DNA of 10,997 nt from Pseudomonadota bacterium (GTDB lineage: Bacteria; Desulfobacterota; Desulfovibrionia; Desulfovibrionales; Desulfovibrionaceae), in assembly GCA_023399375.1 (NCBI GenBank), contig JAEWPX010000118.1, positions 1 to 10,997 of the forward strand. Direction: 5' to 3'. Shown here piece after piece: positions 1 through 6,777 of the stretch. The notes under the pieces are model-generated. The model saw only the letters and a program-made list of their open reading frames with translations, was not told the origin of the DNA and searched no databases. The position numbers and the translations under genes are program-made. Position 1 is the stretch's first letter, and each line of letters opens with the position of its first letter.

Positions 1-26
1 ACAAAATTGGCTGGTTGGACGGCGGC

Positions 27-72
27 GACGTTCCGGGCCGCCGCGGGCCGGTCCATGCCGGCCCGGAACGTC
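27..72 (-). terminator. GC-rich stem-loop downstream of cmk, possible terminator
   Basis: A perfect 14-base inverted repeat (27-40 with 59-72, arms GACGTTCCGGGCCG and CGGCCCGGAACGTC) encloses an 18-base loop. It starts 19 bases after the cmk stop, where the usp-hisC-cmk transcript should end. Read on the minus strand, the stem is not followed directly by a T run; a short AATTTTGT appears only about 20 bases further on. A canonical intrinsic terminator is therefore uncertain. It could instead be an mRNA 3' stabiliser or a site for an unseen left-hand neighbour. Confidence 0.45.
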
Positions 73-90
73 TGACGGGAGAAACGGGAA

Positions 91-759
91 TCAGGCCGAG
101 GCGGCGGAGACGATGCGGTCCACGACCATGTCTTCGCTCAGCTCCGAAGTGTCGATGACCAGGGCGTCGTCGGCCGGGATCAGGGGCGAAGCGGCGCGAC
201 GGATGTCCTGCTCGTCGCGGCGGCGGATGGCATCGAGGATGGCGGCGTAGTCGGCGGGCTTGCCGAGGGCCGTAAGCTGGCGTTCGCGACGGCTCGCACG
301 CACTTCGGGCGAGGCCGTGAGGAAGAACTTGCGCGTGGCCTCGGGGAAAACCACCGTGCCCATGTCGCGGCCTTCGGCGAGCAGATCCGCGCGCTGTCCC
401 AGGGCCTGCTGCGCCCGGCGCAGGATCTCGCGCACCACGGGCAGCACGGCCAGGTTGGAGGCCCAGCCGCCCACTTCCTCGGTGCGCGCGGCGTCGGGCA
501 GGGGCGCGCCGTCGACCAGCAACACGGTCTCGGCCCCGCTGCCGGTAAGCGAAAAGGTCATGGCCGCAAGGCGCGCGGCGATTTCCCCTTCGGGCAGCGC
601 ATGTCCGCCCTGCCCCAGCGTCAGGGCCAGGGCGCGGAACATGGCCCCGGTGTCCAGGTAGGCCAGTCCCAGCCGGCCGGCGGACCGGCGGGAGACGGAC
701 GTCTTGCCCGCCCCTGCCGGGCCGTCGATGGTGACGATGCGGCGCTCGCTAGAAGCCAT
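91..759 (-). CDS. cmk: Cytidylate kinase (CMP/dCMP kinase)
   Basis: Phosphorylates CMP and dCMP with ATP to give the diphosphates in cytoplasmic pyrimidine salvage and dNTP supply. The 222-residue product matches the usual family length. Visible signatures are the P-loop GPAGAGKTS (residues 13-21, Lys19), LDTGAMFRA (35-43) at the nucleotide site, EGRDMGTVVFPEA (129-141), the lid-type RRDEQDIRRAASPL (180-193) and a C-terminal VIDTSELS. The start at 759 is chosen because AAGGA stands at the right distance upstream and residues begin MASSERRIVTIDGPAG; an in-frame upstream ATG would add 16 unconserved residues. The start codon lies inside the 3' end of hisC (11-base overlap), so translation is probably coupled. 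It is the last gene of the usp-hisC-cmk group. Family identification is firm. Confidence 0.96.
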   Translation of the reverse strand: MASSERRIVTIDGPAGAGKTSVSRRSAGRLGLAYLDTGAMFRALALTLGQGGHALPEGEIAARLAAMTFSLTGSGAETVLLVDGAPLPDAARTEEVGGWASNLAVLPVVREILRRAQQALGQRADLLAEGRDMGTVVFPEATRKFFLTASPEVRASRRERQLTALGKPADYAAILDAIRRRDEQDIRRAASPLIPADDALVIDTSELSEDMVVDRIVSAASA

Positions 760-1864
760 TTTCGCAAATATCCTTGAGGGCGGCGGTGAACATGTCGTTT
801 TCCTCATCGTTGCCGATGCTCACGCGCAACAGTTCCGGCAGGCCGTAGCTCTTAAGGCCGCGCACGATGAGCCCGCGCCGCAACAGCGCCTCGAACACGC
901 CGGCCGCGTCCGCCTCCAGCGGGGGCTTGAACATGAGGAAGTTGGCCTGGGACGGATAGACGCGGCAGCCGAGGTCCGTGAGCTTCGCGGACAGGGCGAC
1001 GCGGCCCTTGCGGACCGTGGCCAGGCTCGCCTCGACGAAGGCCGTGTCTTCAAGGGCGGCCAGGCCCGCGGCCTCGGCCATGAGGTTGACGCTAAAAGGC
1101 AGGCGCACGCGCAGCATGTAATCGGCCAGCCATTCGGGCATGACCCCGAACCCGAGGCGCAGCCCGGCGAGGCCGTAGAGCTTGGAGAACGTGCGCAAAA
1201 CCACCATGTTGTCGCACTGCCCGAAGCGCGCGAGCATGGAGTAGTCCGCCACGGGCTCGGCGAAATCGACGTAGGCCTCGTCCACCACGAGCAGGGCGCG
1301 CGGCGGCAGCGAACGCGCCAGGGCGATCACCTGTTCGGCCGGCACGGCGTAGCCCGAGGGATTGTCGGGGTTGGTGAGGAACACGAGCGCGGTGTTCTCG
1401 TCGCAGGCTGCGGCCAGGGCGGGCAGATCGAAGGCGAAGTCCGGGCCGAGCGCCGGCTGGCGCAGGGCCACGCCGCACAGCTTGGTCTGCTGCACGTAGA
1501 TGGAGAAGCAGGGGGAGAACGCCACCACATTGTCGCGACCGGGCCGGCAGGTGAGGCGCACGAGCAGGTCGATGATCTCGTCGGAGCCGTTGCCGGCCAC
1601 GACGCAGGCCTGCGGCACGCCGTGGAAGGCGGCCAGGGCGGCGGTCAGGGCCGGGTTGCCAGCGCGGGGGTAGCGGAAGACCATGTCGGCCTTGCGCGCG
1701 AGCACCCGCTTGACCAGGGGCGAGGCCCCCAGGGGATTTTCGTTGCTGGCCAGCTTGACCACGCGGGACAGGCCGTACCGCTCCCTGATTTCTTCCATGG
1801 AAAGGCCGGGCGCATACGGGGTGAATTCCCGCACGTCCTCCCGGATACGGTCGCTTGGCTGCAT
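749..1864 (-). CDS. hisC: Histidinol-phosphate aminotransferase
   Basis: PLP-dependent class I/II aminotransferase that converts imidazole acetol-phosphate and glutamate to histidinol phosphate in histidine synthesis. The 371-residue length fits the family. Signatures are the N-terminal KLASNENPLGASP (37-49), NGSDEIIDLL (92-101), the cofactor-contacting NPDNPSG (165-171), VVDEAYVDF (193-201, Asp195 and Tyr198), the Schiff-base lysine in RTFSKLYGLAGLRLGF (Lys228) and the substrate-carboxylate arginine in LLRVSIG (Arg347). The ATG at 1864 has a good GAGGAG ribosome site about 10 bases upstream. It lies 33 bases after the usp gene and overlaps the cmk start. No other his genes are present, so the cluster is mixed in function. 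HisC-family enzymes sometimes also take aromatic substrates, so wider specificity is possible. Confidence 0.95.
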   Translation of the reverse strand: MQPSDRIREDVREFTPYAPGLSMEEIRERYGLSRVVKLASNENPLGASPLVKRVLARKADMVFRYPRAGNPALTAALAAFHGVPQACVVAGNGSDEIIDLLVRLTCRPGRDNVVAFSPCFSIYVQQTKLCGVALRQPALGPDFAFDLPALAAACDENTALVFLTNPDNPSGYAVPAEQVIALARSLPPRALLVVDEAYVDFAEPVADYSMLARFGQCDNMVVLRTFSKLYGLAGLRLGFGVMPEWLADYMLRVRLPFSVNLMAEAAGLAALEDTAFVEASLATVRKGRVALSAKLTDLGCRVYPSQANFLMFKPPLEADAAGVFEALLRRGLIVRGLKSYGLPELLRVSIGNDEENDMFTAALKDICENGF

Positions 1865-1897
1865 GGGCGGGGCACTCCTCGAACCCGCGCGCGGTCG

Positions 1898-2347
1898 CTA
1901 GGCCGCTTCGCGGGGTTTGATGGTCAGCACGGGGCAGGCGGCGGTCTTGACCACCTTCTCGGCAACGGAGCCGAAGATGATGCGGTCGATGCCGGTGCGG
2001 CCGTGGGTGCCCATGACGATCATGTCGGCCTTGCGGTCGGCGGCGACCTTGAGGATCTCCTCGGCGGGATAGCCGGTCACGACCAGGCCGGCGGCGGAGA
2101 GGCCCTTGAAATGCTCGCTCAGGAAATCGTGCATGCTGGTGTCGGCCGAGGACACGACGTCGCCGACGAAGGTGTCGAGCGCCGCCTGGGGCACGTTGAA
2201 GCCCACGTATTCGGCCAGGGACGGAGCGACGTAGACGCAGGTGATGCCCGCGCCGGTGGCCTGGGCCACGGTGGCGGCGTATTCGGCCACGATGGCGGAA
2301 CTCTCGGAAAAATCCACGGCGCACAGGATGTTTTTGATCGCTGGCAT
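1898..2347 (-). CDS. Universal stress protein (UspA family, ATP-binding type)
   Basis: A single 149-residue Usp domain, the usual length. It has Asp12 in the first strand (ILCAVDFSES) and the ATP-binding signature G-x2-G-x9-G-S at residues 113-127 (GTHGRTGIDRIIFGS), followed by CPVLTIKP (138-145). Presence of the full motif indicates the nucleotide-binding branch. Such proteins are cytoplasmic dimers linked to stress, redox or growth arrest; the specific role here is unknown. The start at 2347 is set by AAGGAG nine to ten bases upstream; the frame continues further upstream but without Usp similarity. It is the first gene of the group with hisC (33-base gap) and cmk, so nucleotide and histidine metabolism may be transcribed with a stress protein. 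A stress-type signal could therefore act at its promoter, which I could not locate convincingly. Confidence 0.94.
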   Translation of the reverse strand: MPAIKNILCAVDFSESSAIVAEYAATVAQATGAGITCVYVAPSLAEYVGFNVPQAALDTFVGDVVSSADTSMHDFLSEHFKGLSAAGLVVTGYPAEEILKVAADRKADMIVMGTHGRTGIDRIIFGSVAEKVVKTAACPVLTIKPREAA

Positions 2348-2362
2348 AAAACGGCTCCTTGT

Positions 2363-2394
2363 TGCGATGCGTTTGCTCTTAAGTTCCCATCGCA
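2363..2394. promoter_or_regulatory. Inverted repeat in the usp leader, possible operator
   Basis: A perfect 7-base inverted repeat, TGCGATG (2363-2369) and CATCGCA (2388-2394), flanks an 18-base AT-richer spacer, starting 16 bases upstream of the usp start codon. Its spacing is compatible with a dimeric regulator or an RNA hairpin just above the ribosome site. Repeats this short do arise by chance in GC-rich DNA, so the role is speculative. Confidence 0.25.
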
Positions 2395-2497
2395 CCGGTC
2401 GAAAAGAGGGAAACGGGCCGGTTGCCCCAGGATGCCAAAGAGGGTGCGGATAGACAAGGCGTTTTCCCTGCACTATGGGATGCGTATCCGGTGCGGT

Positions 2498-2516
2498 GCG
2501 CCGCAGCTTGCGGCGC
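2498..2516. promoter_or_regulatory. GC-rich dyad, candidate upstream activator site
   Basis: GCGCCGCA (2498-2505) and TGCGGCGC (2509-2516) form a perfect 8-base dyad around GCT. It overlaps a 12-base palindrome (2509-2520). The dyad centre is about 140 bases upstream of the start site expected from the sigma-54 promoter, within the usual 80-200 base range for enhancer-binding proteins. It could also be part of the usp promoter region. Which protein binds, if any, cannot be told. Confidence 0.35.
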
Positions 2517-2620
2517 CGCAATGCGCCCCCCGGCGGACGACGCAATGGGGCGGGCAAAAATTTCCCGGCCGCGGAAAAAATTTTCTTAGGAATGCCTGCA
2601 TGTTAAAAAATATTACTGTT

Positions 2621-2635
2621 TGGCAGGCTCCTTGC
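2621..2635 (+). promoter_or_regulatory. Sigma-54 (RpoN) -24/-12 promoter
   Basis: The sequence TGGCAGG-CTCC-TTGC matches the sigma-54 consensus TGGCACG-N4-TTGC at every position except one (G for C). The invariant GG (2622-2623) and GC (2634-2635) are separated by exactly ten bases, and the flanking T before and A after also fit. The expected start site is near 2647, giving a leader of about 24 bases before the ATG at 2671 that includes a GGGGGAAGG ribosome site. Transcription would need an AAA+ activator bound upstream. Confidence 0.85.
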
Positions 2636-2670
2636 AAGCAATTGGGAAACGTCAACGCGGGGGAAGGCCG

Positions 2671-3168
2671 ATGAAAATCCAGACCGACCAATTGACCGCC
2701 CTCAAGCAGGCTGCGGAGAAGACCGCGGGCGCTTCGGGCGCCCCGGACGCGTCGGATGCCTTTGCCGCTCTTCTGGCCCAGAAGGTCGGCGGCGGCGGTT
2801 CCACCCAGTCGACGGGCCTGACTGCGCCACCCCTGGCCGGCTATGCCGCCCTGGACGTCTCCGGCGCGCAGGGCTCGGACGGGGTCGAGGCCACCGGTCA
2901 ATTCACCGAAGAAGAGCAGGCGGTTATGAACAACATGGACACCCTGCTGGCCAAGTGGGAAAACTACGCCGACACGCTCGCCTCGAGCTCCGGGGGAGAT
3001 TCCCTCAAGCAGGCCTACGGCGTCCTGGAAAACATTGAAACCGGCGTCAAGCAGCTCAAGGACGATCTGCCGAGCGACGCCAACGCGGGACTCGGTTCCC
3101 TCGTCAACGAACTGGAAGTCATGACCGTAACCGAGAAGATCAAGTTCAACCGGGGCGACTACATCTAG
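2671..3168 (+). CDS. Conserved-looking protein of unknown function, sigma-54-dependent
   Basis: I do not recognise the family. The product has 165 residues, no cysteine, no signal peptide and no membrane segment. Residues 1-40 are predicted helical, with an amphipathic patch around DAFAALLAQK (29-38). Residues 40-75 form a Gly/Ser/Thr-rich, probably disordered linker. Residues 78-165 are mainly helical and acidic, ending EVMTVTEKIKFNRGDYI. ATG 2671 is chosen for the GGGGGAAGG just upstream and its position after the sigma-54 promoter; an upstream in-frame ATG at 2620 lies before the promoter -24 element. It is monocistronic, closed by a strong terminator. In deltaproteobacteria sigma-54 often drives flagellar and surface genes, and a cysteine-free protein with a disordered N-terminal part would fit a flagellar-export or motility-associated protein. 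That is inference; a cytoplasmic regulator is equally possible. Confidence 0.85.
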   Translation: MKIQTDQLTALKQAAEKTAGASGAPDASDAFAALLAQKVGGGGSTQSTGLTAPPLAGYAALDVSGAQGSDGVEATGQFTEEEQAVMNNMDTLLAKWENYADTLASSSGGDSLKQAYGVLENIETGVKQLKDDLPSDANAGLGSLVNELEVMTVTEKIKFNRGDYI

Positions 3169-3249
3169 CAGACCCGGTCCGAGCCCCCCTTCGCCGTCCC
3201 GCGCCCAGGGAGCCGGGATGGCCCGGGGAGCCGACAAGGGCGATTTTTC

Positions 3250-3284
3250 AAACGCCGTTTCCTGCGGGAAGCGGCGTTTTCGTT
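3250..3284 (+). terminator. Intrinsic terminator, possibly shared by convergent genes
   Basis: A 13-base-pair stem (3250-3262 with 3267-3279, one T-G wobble) closes a TGCG tetraloop and ends in a TTTT run followed by CGTTT. The stem begins AAACGCCG and ends CGGCGTTTT. It lies 82 bases after the stop of the plus-strand gene and 40 bases beyond the thpR stop on the other strand. The stem also ends in TTT when read on the minus strand, so weaker termination of thpR there is plausible. Confidence 0.88.
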
Positions 3285-3323
3285 TGCAGGAACCTGCCGC
3301 GTCCTCCCCTCCCCGGAGCCGAG

Positions 3324-3914
3324 CTACCCCGCTCCCGCTGTCGCAGCGAACGTGGCCACGACCTCGTGGCGCGCCCCGGACGGGGACAGAAGCGAGCGCC
3401 ACAGCGTCATCGCCGCGACCGTCGTTTCCGGCCAGGCTGCGTCCGTGAGGAGCTTGAGCGCGCCGGGCCAGTCGCCGCCGCGCCCGGGTTCGCGCAGCCG
3501 CGCCAGGGTCAGGTGGGGCCGGTAGGGGCGCGCCTGCGGGGCGATGCCGCACGGCGCGAGCGCGGCGTCCACCCGCGCGGCCAGGGCCTGGCACTCGGGC
3601 GCGCCCAGGGCGAGCCCGGCCCAGACGACGCGCGGTCGGGCCATGTCCGGAAAAAATCCGCCGCCGCCAAAGCGCAGGGCGAAAGGCGCAAACGTGATGG
3701 CGGCAAGGGCCGCGGCCACGGCGTCAATGCCGCCGGGCCCCGTCGCCGGAACGTCGCCCAGGAATGCGAGCGTCAGATGGGCTGTCCCTTCCCGCACGGG
3801 GCTCGCCGGCCCCCGGGCCAGCGCGGCGACGCCCCGGCCCAGGCGCGCGGCCAGGGCGCGGCAGGCCTCGGTCAGGGCGATGCCGGCAAAGGCGCGCGCG
3901 GTCGTCGCGGACAT
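3324..3914 (-). CDS. thpR: RNA 2',3'-cyclic phosphodiesterase / 2'-5' RNA ligase
   Basis: A 196-residue member of the 2H phosphoesterase superfamily, the usual length for ThpR/LigT. Both catalytic HxT motifs are present: HLTLAF (residues 46-51, His46 and Thr48) and HLTLAR (134-139, His134 and Thr136). FFPDMARPRVVWAGL (87-101) fits the strand region between the two halves. Known members hydrolyse 2',3'-cyclic phosphate RNA ends to 2'-phosphate and can join certain tRNA halves in vitro; the physiological substrate is unsettled. The start at 3914 follows AGAGGAT, 26 bases after the preceding gene, so it is probably the last gene of the acetylation operon. Co-transcription does not prove a shared function. 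The sequence is strongly alanine- and arginine-rich, in line with high GC. Confidence 0.92.
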   Translation of the reverse strand: MSATTARAFAGIALTEACRALAARLGRGVAALARGPASPVREGTAHLTLAFLGDVPATGPGGIDAVAAALAAITFAPFALRFGGGGFFPDMARPRVVWAGLALGAPECQALAARVDAALAPCGIAPQARPYRPHLTLARLREPGRGGDWPGALKLLTDAAWPETTVAAMTLWRSLLSPSGARHEVVATFAATAGAG

Positions 3915-3940
3915 GGCGCATCCTCTTTGCCCGCGCGCGG

Positions 3941-5116
3941 CTACTGCTGCGCGGGCGGCGTCTTGGCCGGGAATTCCGTGAAGTAGCGCTCCACGAATTC
4001 GTCGATGACCAGGGCCGGCTTTTCCTTTTCGATAAATGGCTTGTCGAAAAAGCGCACCTCGCGCGAGGTCGAGGGATAGGGCCAGAGGTAGGTGGTCCTG
4101 TTGAAGTGCTCGGACAGGAAGGGAATGAGCTCGTGGGCGAAGGAATCCCGGAAGACCACGACATTTGGGCGGGAGGCGTCGTGGGTGTCCATGACCACGG
4201 TGGGCTGGAAATAGGGCGGAAGGGCATGGGCGGCGGCGGTTTCCACGGCCTTGCGCTGGAAACGGGGCGTGAAGGTCACGCGGCTTTCCGGGAAATAGTC
4301 GCCGAGCGCCAGCATGCTGGCCAGGCCGCCGTTTAAGTCCGGGGTGATGGCGATGTCGAAATCGCCCCGGATCTCCGGCTCGAACTGGGGAAACCACTGG
4401 CCCAGGCGCTTCATGATCTGCACGTAGCCGGCGAAGGCCCCGAACGTGGTCCAATGGGTGTCGGTGCGGTAGTAGGCCAGGGCCTGCCGTTTGACCTTGT
4501 TCATGGTGGGGCGCAGGTCGAGCACGGGCACGCCGGCGGCCTCCAGGGCGGAGACCAGCTGGTCCGTGCGGCTTACGGAACTGACCTTGTTGAACTGCGG
4601 CGGCAGGAATTCCGGGTAGACGGTGTGCTTGTTGGGCGCGACCACGATCAGGTAGCGGATGCCCCGGTTGGCCAGCCATTCGTCGCGCGCCCGGTAGATG
4701 TTCACCCAGCGTTCCAGTTGCGCCTGGGAGAACAGCCGCACCGAACGGTAGTCCTGGATGACGTTGAGGTCGTTGTTCTCCTGGGACAGGAACAGCCAGT
4801 CCCCCTTGCCCTTGATCACGGTTTGGTACTGGTTGACGGCCTGCAGCCAAAAGATGTCCAGGATGTTTTCCATGCGCACGAGCAGCTTGCGGAAGCCGAA
4901 CGTCTTTTCCAGATAGCCGCGCTGGAGCACGTTGAAGGACTTGAACAGGTGGGCGATGGAGAAGTCCGGCAGCGTGGTCGGGTCGTTCTCCATGAGGTAC
5001 ACGTCCGGTGCGATCTTGAGGTAATGGTCGGCCAGGGGCAGACAGATCAGGCACAAAAACAGCAACGTGCCGGCAAGATACACCAGCTTGCGTGCGGGAG
5101 TGGAGACCGAAACCAT
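3941..5116 (-). CDS. AlgJ/AlgX-type (DHHW) SGNH-like acetylation protein
   Basis: A 391-residue protein with a short basic N-terminus and one hydrophobic segment (about residues 11-29), so it is likely anchored in the inner membrane with the bulk in the periplasm. The catalytic signatures of the AlgX/AlgJ branch of SGNH hydrolases are visible: Asp219 and His221 in YRTDTHWTTFGAF and the nucleophile Ser325 in VFRDSFAHEL. In alginate and related systems such proteins take acetyl groups delivered by the AlgI-type transporter and place them on a polysaccharide. The gene starts nine bases after the MBOAT gene, giving the usual AlgI-AlgJ pair. No glycosyltransferase or export genes are in the window, so the acceptor polymer is unknown and the name alginate should not be assumed. 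The ribosome site is weak (AGGGCG). Confidence 0.9.
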   Translation of the reverse strand: MVSVSTPARKLVYLAGTLLFLCLICLPLADHYLKIAPDVYLMENDPTTLPDFSIAHLFKSFNVLQRGYLEKTFGFRKLLVRMENILDIFWLQAVNQYQTVIKGKGDWLFLSQENNDLNVIQDYRSVRLFSQAQLERWVNIYRARDEWLANRGIRYLIVVAPNKHTVYPEFLPPQFNKVSSVSRTDQLVSALEAAGVPVLDLRPTMNKVKRQALAYYRTDTHWTTFGAFAGYVQIMKRLGQWFPQFEPEIRGDFDIAITPDLNGGLASMLALGDYFPESRVTFTPRFQRKAVETAAAHALPPYFQPTVVMDTHDASRPNVVVFRDSFAHELIPFLSEHFNRTTYLWPYPSTSREVRFFDKPFIEKEKPALVIDEFVERYFTEFPAKTPPAQQ

Positions 5117-5125
5117 GAACGCGCC

Positions 5126-6583
5126 CTAGAATTGAAAATAGATGAAGGGGTTGTGGGTGCCGCTGGCCAGGGACATCGCGCACAGGATGAACACCGCCGG
5201 CATGACCACCAGGCTGACCAGGGCCTCCACGCCGTCGTCCAAGGCCACCGGCCCGATCCGCCGAGGCGCGAGCAGCCGTTCCCGCACCTCCTTGAACCAG
5301 GGCAGCAACGGCGCGGAGCCGACCACGGCCACGGCCAGGACGATGGCCACCTTGGGGTTGAGAAAAAGTCCCAGGTGCCATTCCACGCCCGACCCCCGGG
5401 CGAAGCCGGCCATGGCCTGGAGGTAATGAAGCGCAACGGGCAGCGACTCGGCCCGGAAGAAGACCCAGGCCACCATGACCACGAGCAGCGTGTAGAGGTG
5501 GGCGAAAACGCGCGGCCCCTGGGTCAGGCGCTTAAACAGCGAAAAACGCTCCAGCACCGAGAACAGGCCGTGGAACATGCCCCAGATGATGAAGTTCCAG
5601 CTGGCTCCGTGCCACATGCCGCACAGGAAAAAGACCGTGACCAGGTTGAAGTACATCCGCGCCTTGCCGACCCGGTTGCCGCCCATGGGAATGTAGAGGT
5701 AGTCGCGGAACCACGTGGACAGGGAGATGTGCCAGCGCCGCCAGAACTCCTGGATGGAGCGCGACACGTAGGGATAATTGAAGTTCTCCATGAACTTGAA
5801 CCCGAACATGTGCCCAAGGCCGATGGCCATGTCCGAGTAGCCGGAGAAGTCGAAATAGATTTGCAGCGTGTAGCACACGATGCCGAACCAGGCCACGGGC
5901 GTGGTCAGATGCTCGGCAGGGATGGCGAAGATCTTGTCCGCGGGCAGGCCCACCACGTTGGCGATGAGCACCTTCTTGCCAAGGCCGATGACGAAGCGGT
6001 TGATGCCCTTGGAGAAACGCTCGATCCCCACGGTGCGGTGGGTGATCTGGGAGGCGATGTCCTTGTAGCGGATGATCGGGCCGGCGACGAGCTGCGGGAA
6101 AAGCGAAATATAGAGCGCCGTGTTGGGCAGGGACATCTGGGGCGGCGTCTGGCGGCGGTAGATGTCCATGATGTAGGAGATGCAGTGGAAGGTGAAAAAG
6201 GAAATGCCGATCGGAAGGTGCACCTGACCGATCTGAATGGTCGGCAGTCCGATTTCGCCGAGCAGAAGGTTGAGGTTGCCGACCAGGAAATTCGTGTACT
6301 TGAAGATGATGAGCAATAGCAGGTTGAAGGCGATGGCCACGCCCACCTGCCGCTTGGCGTCGCTGCGTTCGTGGGCCTTGTGGACCCAGATGCCGAACGT
6401 GTAGTTAGCCACGATGGAAAGAATCATGATGACGATGTATTCGCCTTCGCCCCAGGCGTAGAAGAACAGGCTCGCCGCAAGCAGGATCCAGTTGCGCAGC
6501 CGGCCGAAGGAGACGCAGCTGAAATACAGGGCCAGCACAACGGGCAGAAAATAGAATAAAAAGGATGCGGAGCTGAATACCAT
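5126..6583 (-). CDS. MBOAT-family O-acyltransferase (AlgI type)
   Basis: A 485-residue polytopic membrane protein, matching AlgI length. It starts MVFSSASFLFYFLPVVLALYF, the typical AlgI opening. Further signatures are LFPQLVAGPIIRY (161-173), QEFWRRWHISLSTWFRDYLY (278-297) with IPMGGNR, and GMWHGASWNF (322-331), which contains the putative catalytic His325. Members move an acetyl group from the cytoplasm across the inner membrane to a periplasmic acceptor protein, here most likely the product of the next gene. The start at 6583 is chosen by this opening; the frame continues upstream another 60 residues without hydrophobic or conserved character. There is no clear ribosome site before it, and a TACAAT hexamer sits six bases upstream, so a leaderless mRNA is conceivable. 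The acceptor polysaccharide cannot be named. Confidence 0.94.
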   Translation of the reverse strand: MVFSSASFLFYFLPVVLALYFSCVSFGRLRNWILLAASLFFYAWGEGEYIVIMILSIVANYTFGIWVHKAHERSDAKRQVGVAIAFNLLLLIIFKYTNFLVGNLNLLLGEIGLPTIQIGQVHLPIGISFFTFHCISYIMDIYRRQTPPQMSLPNTALYISLFPQLVAGPIIRYKDIASQITHRTVGIERFSKGINRFVIGLGKKVLIANVVGLPADKIFAIPAEHLTTPVAWFGIVCYTLQIYFDFSGYSDMAIGLGHMFGFKFMENFNYPYVSRSIQEFWRRWHISLSTWFRDYLYIPMGGNRVGKARMYFNLVTVFFLCGMWHGASWNFIIWGMFHGLFSVLERFSLFKRLTQGPRVFAHLYTLLVVMVAWVFFRAESLPVALHYLQAMAGFARGSGVEWHLGLFLNPKVAIVLAVAVVGSAPLLPWFKEVRERLLAPRRIGPVALDDGVEALVSLVVMPAVFILCAMSLASGTHNPFIYFQF

Positions 6584-6589
6584 GGTGAG

Positions 6590-6595
6590 ATTGTA
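6590..6595 (-). promoter_or_regulatory. Possible -10 element of the acetylation operon
   Basis: On the minus strand TACAAT (five of six matches to TATAAT) lies six bases before the ATG at 6583. No -35 hexamer is visible at 16-18 bases upstream, and there is no extended -10 TG. If real, transcription would begin at or next to the start codon. Confidence 0.2.
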
Positions 6596-6658
6596 TGGGT
6601 AGGGGGTTCGCGGCGTGCGCCGGGGAGCGGCGGGGGCCTGCCGGCCGCATGGCCGCCG

Positions 6659-6680
6659 CGCCCGCGTTTTCACGCGGGTG
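6659..6680. other. Short hairpin between the acetylation operon and the methyltransferase gene
   Basis: CCCGCGT (6661-6667) and ACGCGGG (6672-6678) pair perfectly around a TTTC loop, and the stem extends by a wobble and a C-G pair. It lies in the 194-base divergent spacer. Neither side carries a T run, so it is not an intrinsic terminator. It could be an operator or a leader structure. Confidence 0.3.
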
Positions 6681-6738
6681 ATCGCTCTTACCCAAGGACT
6701 TGGCCTTTGACAACTCCCGGGAGGGGACGCGTCCCGGC

Positions 6739-6777
6739 GGCCCCTTGCATTGCCGGGCCGCACGCGTACAAGGGGCC
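6739..6777 (+). promoter_or_regulatory. Inverted repeat enclosing the methyltransferase ribosome site
   Basis: GGCCCCTTG (6739-6747) and CAAGGGGCC (6769-6777) are perfect 9-base inverted arms with a 21-base loop. The right arm abuts the ATG at 6778 and contains AAGGGG, the only Shine-Dalgarno-like sequence. In RNA the stem would hide it. This suggests translational control or low expression, but it could simply reflect GC-rich composition. Confidence 0.4.

Larger units (their letters stand above)
2348..2670. other. Divergent intergenic region between usp and the sigma-54-driven gene
   Basis: This 323-base gap separates two divergent genes and holds no convincing coding sequence. From left to right it contains the usp ribosome site, a 7-base inverted repeat (2363-2394), a GC-rich 8-base dyad with a 3-base loop (2498-2516), an AT-rich stretch (about 2565-2620) and a sigma-54 promoter (2621-2635). 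An activator site, then AT-rich and possibly bendable DNA, then a -24/-12 promoter is the usual layout for enhancer-dependent transcription. I could not find a convincing sigma-70 promoter for usp or a clear IHF consensus. Confidence 0.7.

Noticed and set aside
2422..2439. A second sigma-54-like sequence on the minus strand upstream of usp (TGGCATCCTGGGGCA)
   Set aside because: The GG and GC are nine rather than ten bases apart and the TT of the -12 element is missing.
2620..2670. Upstream in-frame ATG for the sigma-54-driven gene
   Set aside because: It lies before the -24 element, so it would not be in the transcript; ATG 2671 has the ribosome site.
704..2674. A 656-codon open frame on the plus strand across cmk, hisC and usp
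   Set aside because: It is antisense to three genes with firm motifs, has His/Gly/Gln-rich low-complexity content and no domain. Long antisense frames are expected at this GC content.
4454..6319. A 621-codon plus-strand open frame opposite the AlgJ/AlgI-type genes
   Set aside because: It mirrors the codon pattern of two genes with catalytic motifs, is rich in His/Asp/Gln/Glu and has no ribosome site or recognisable domain.
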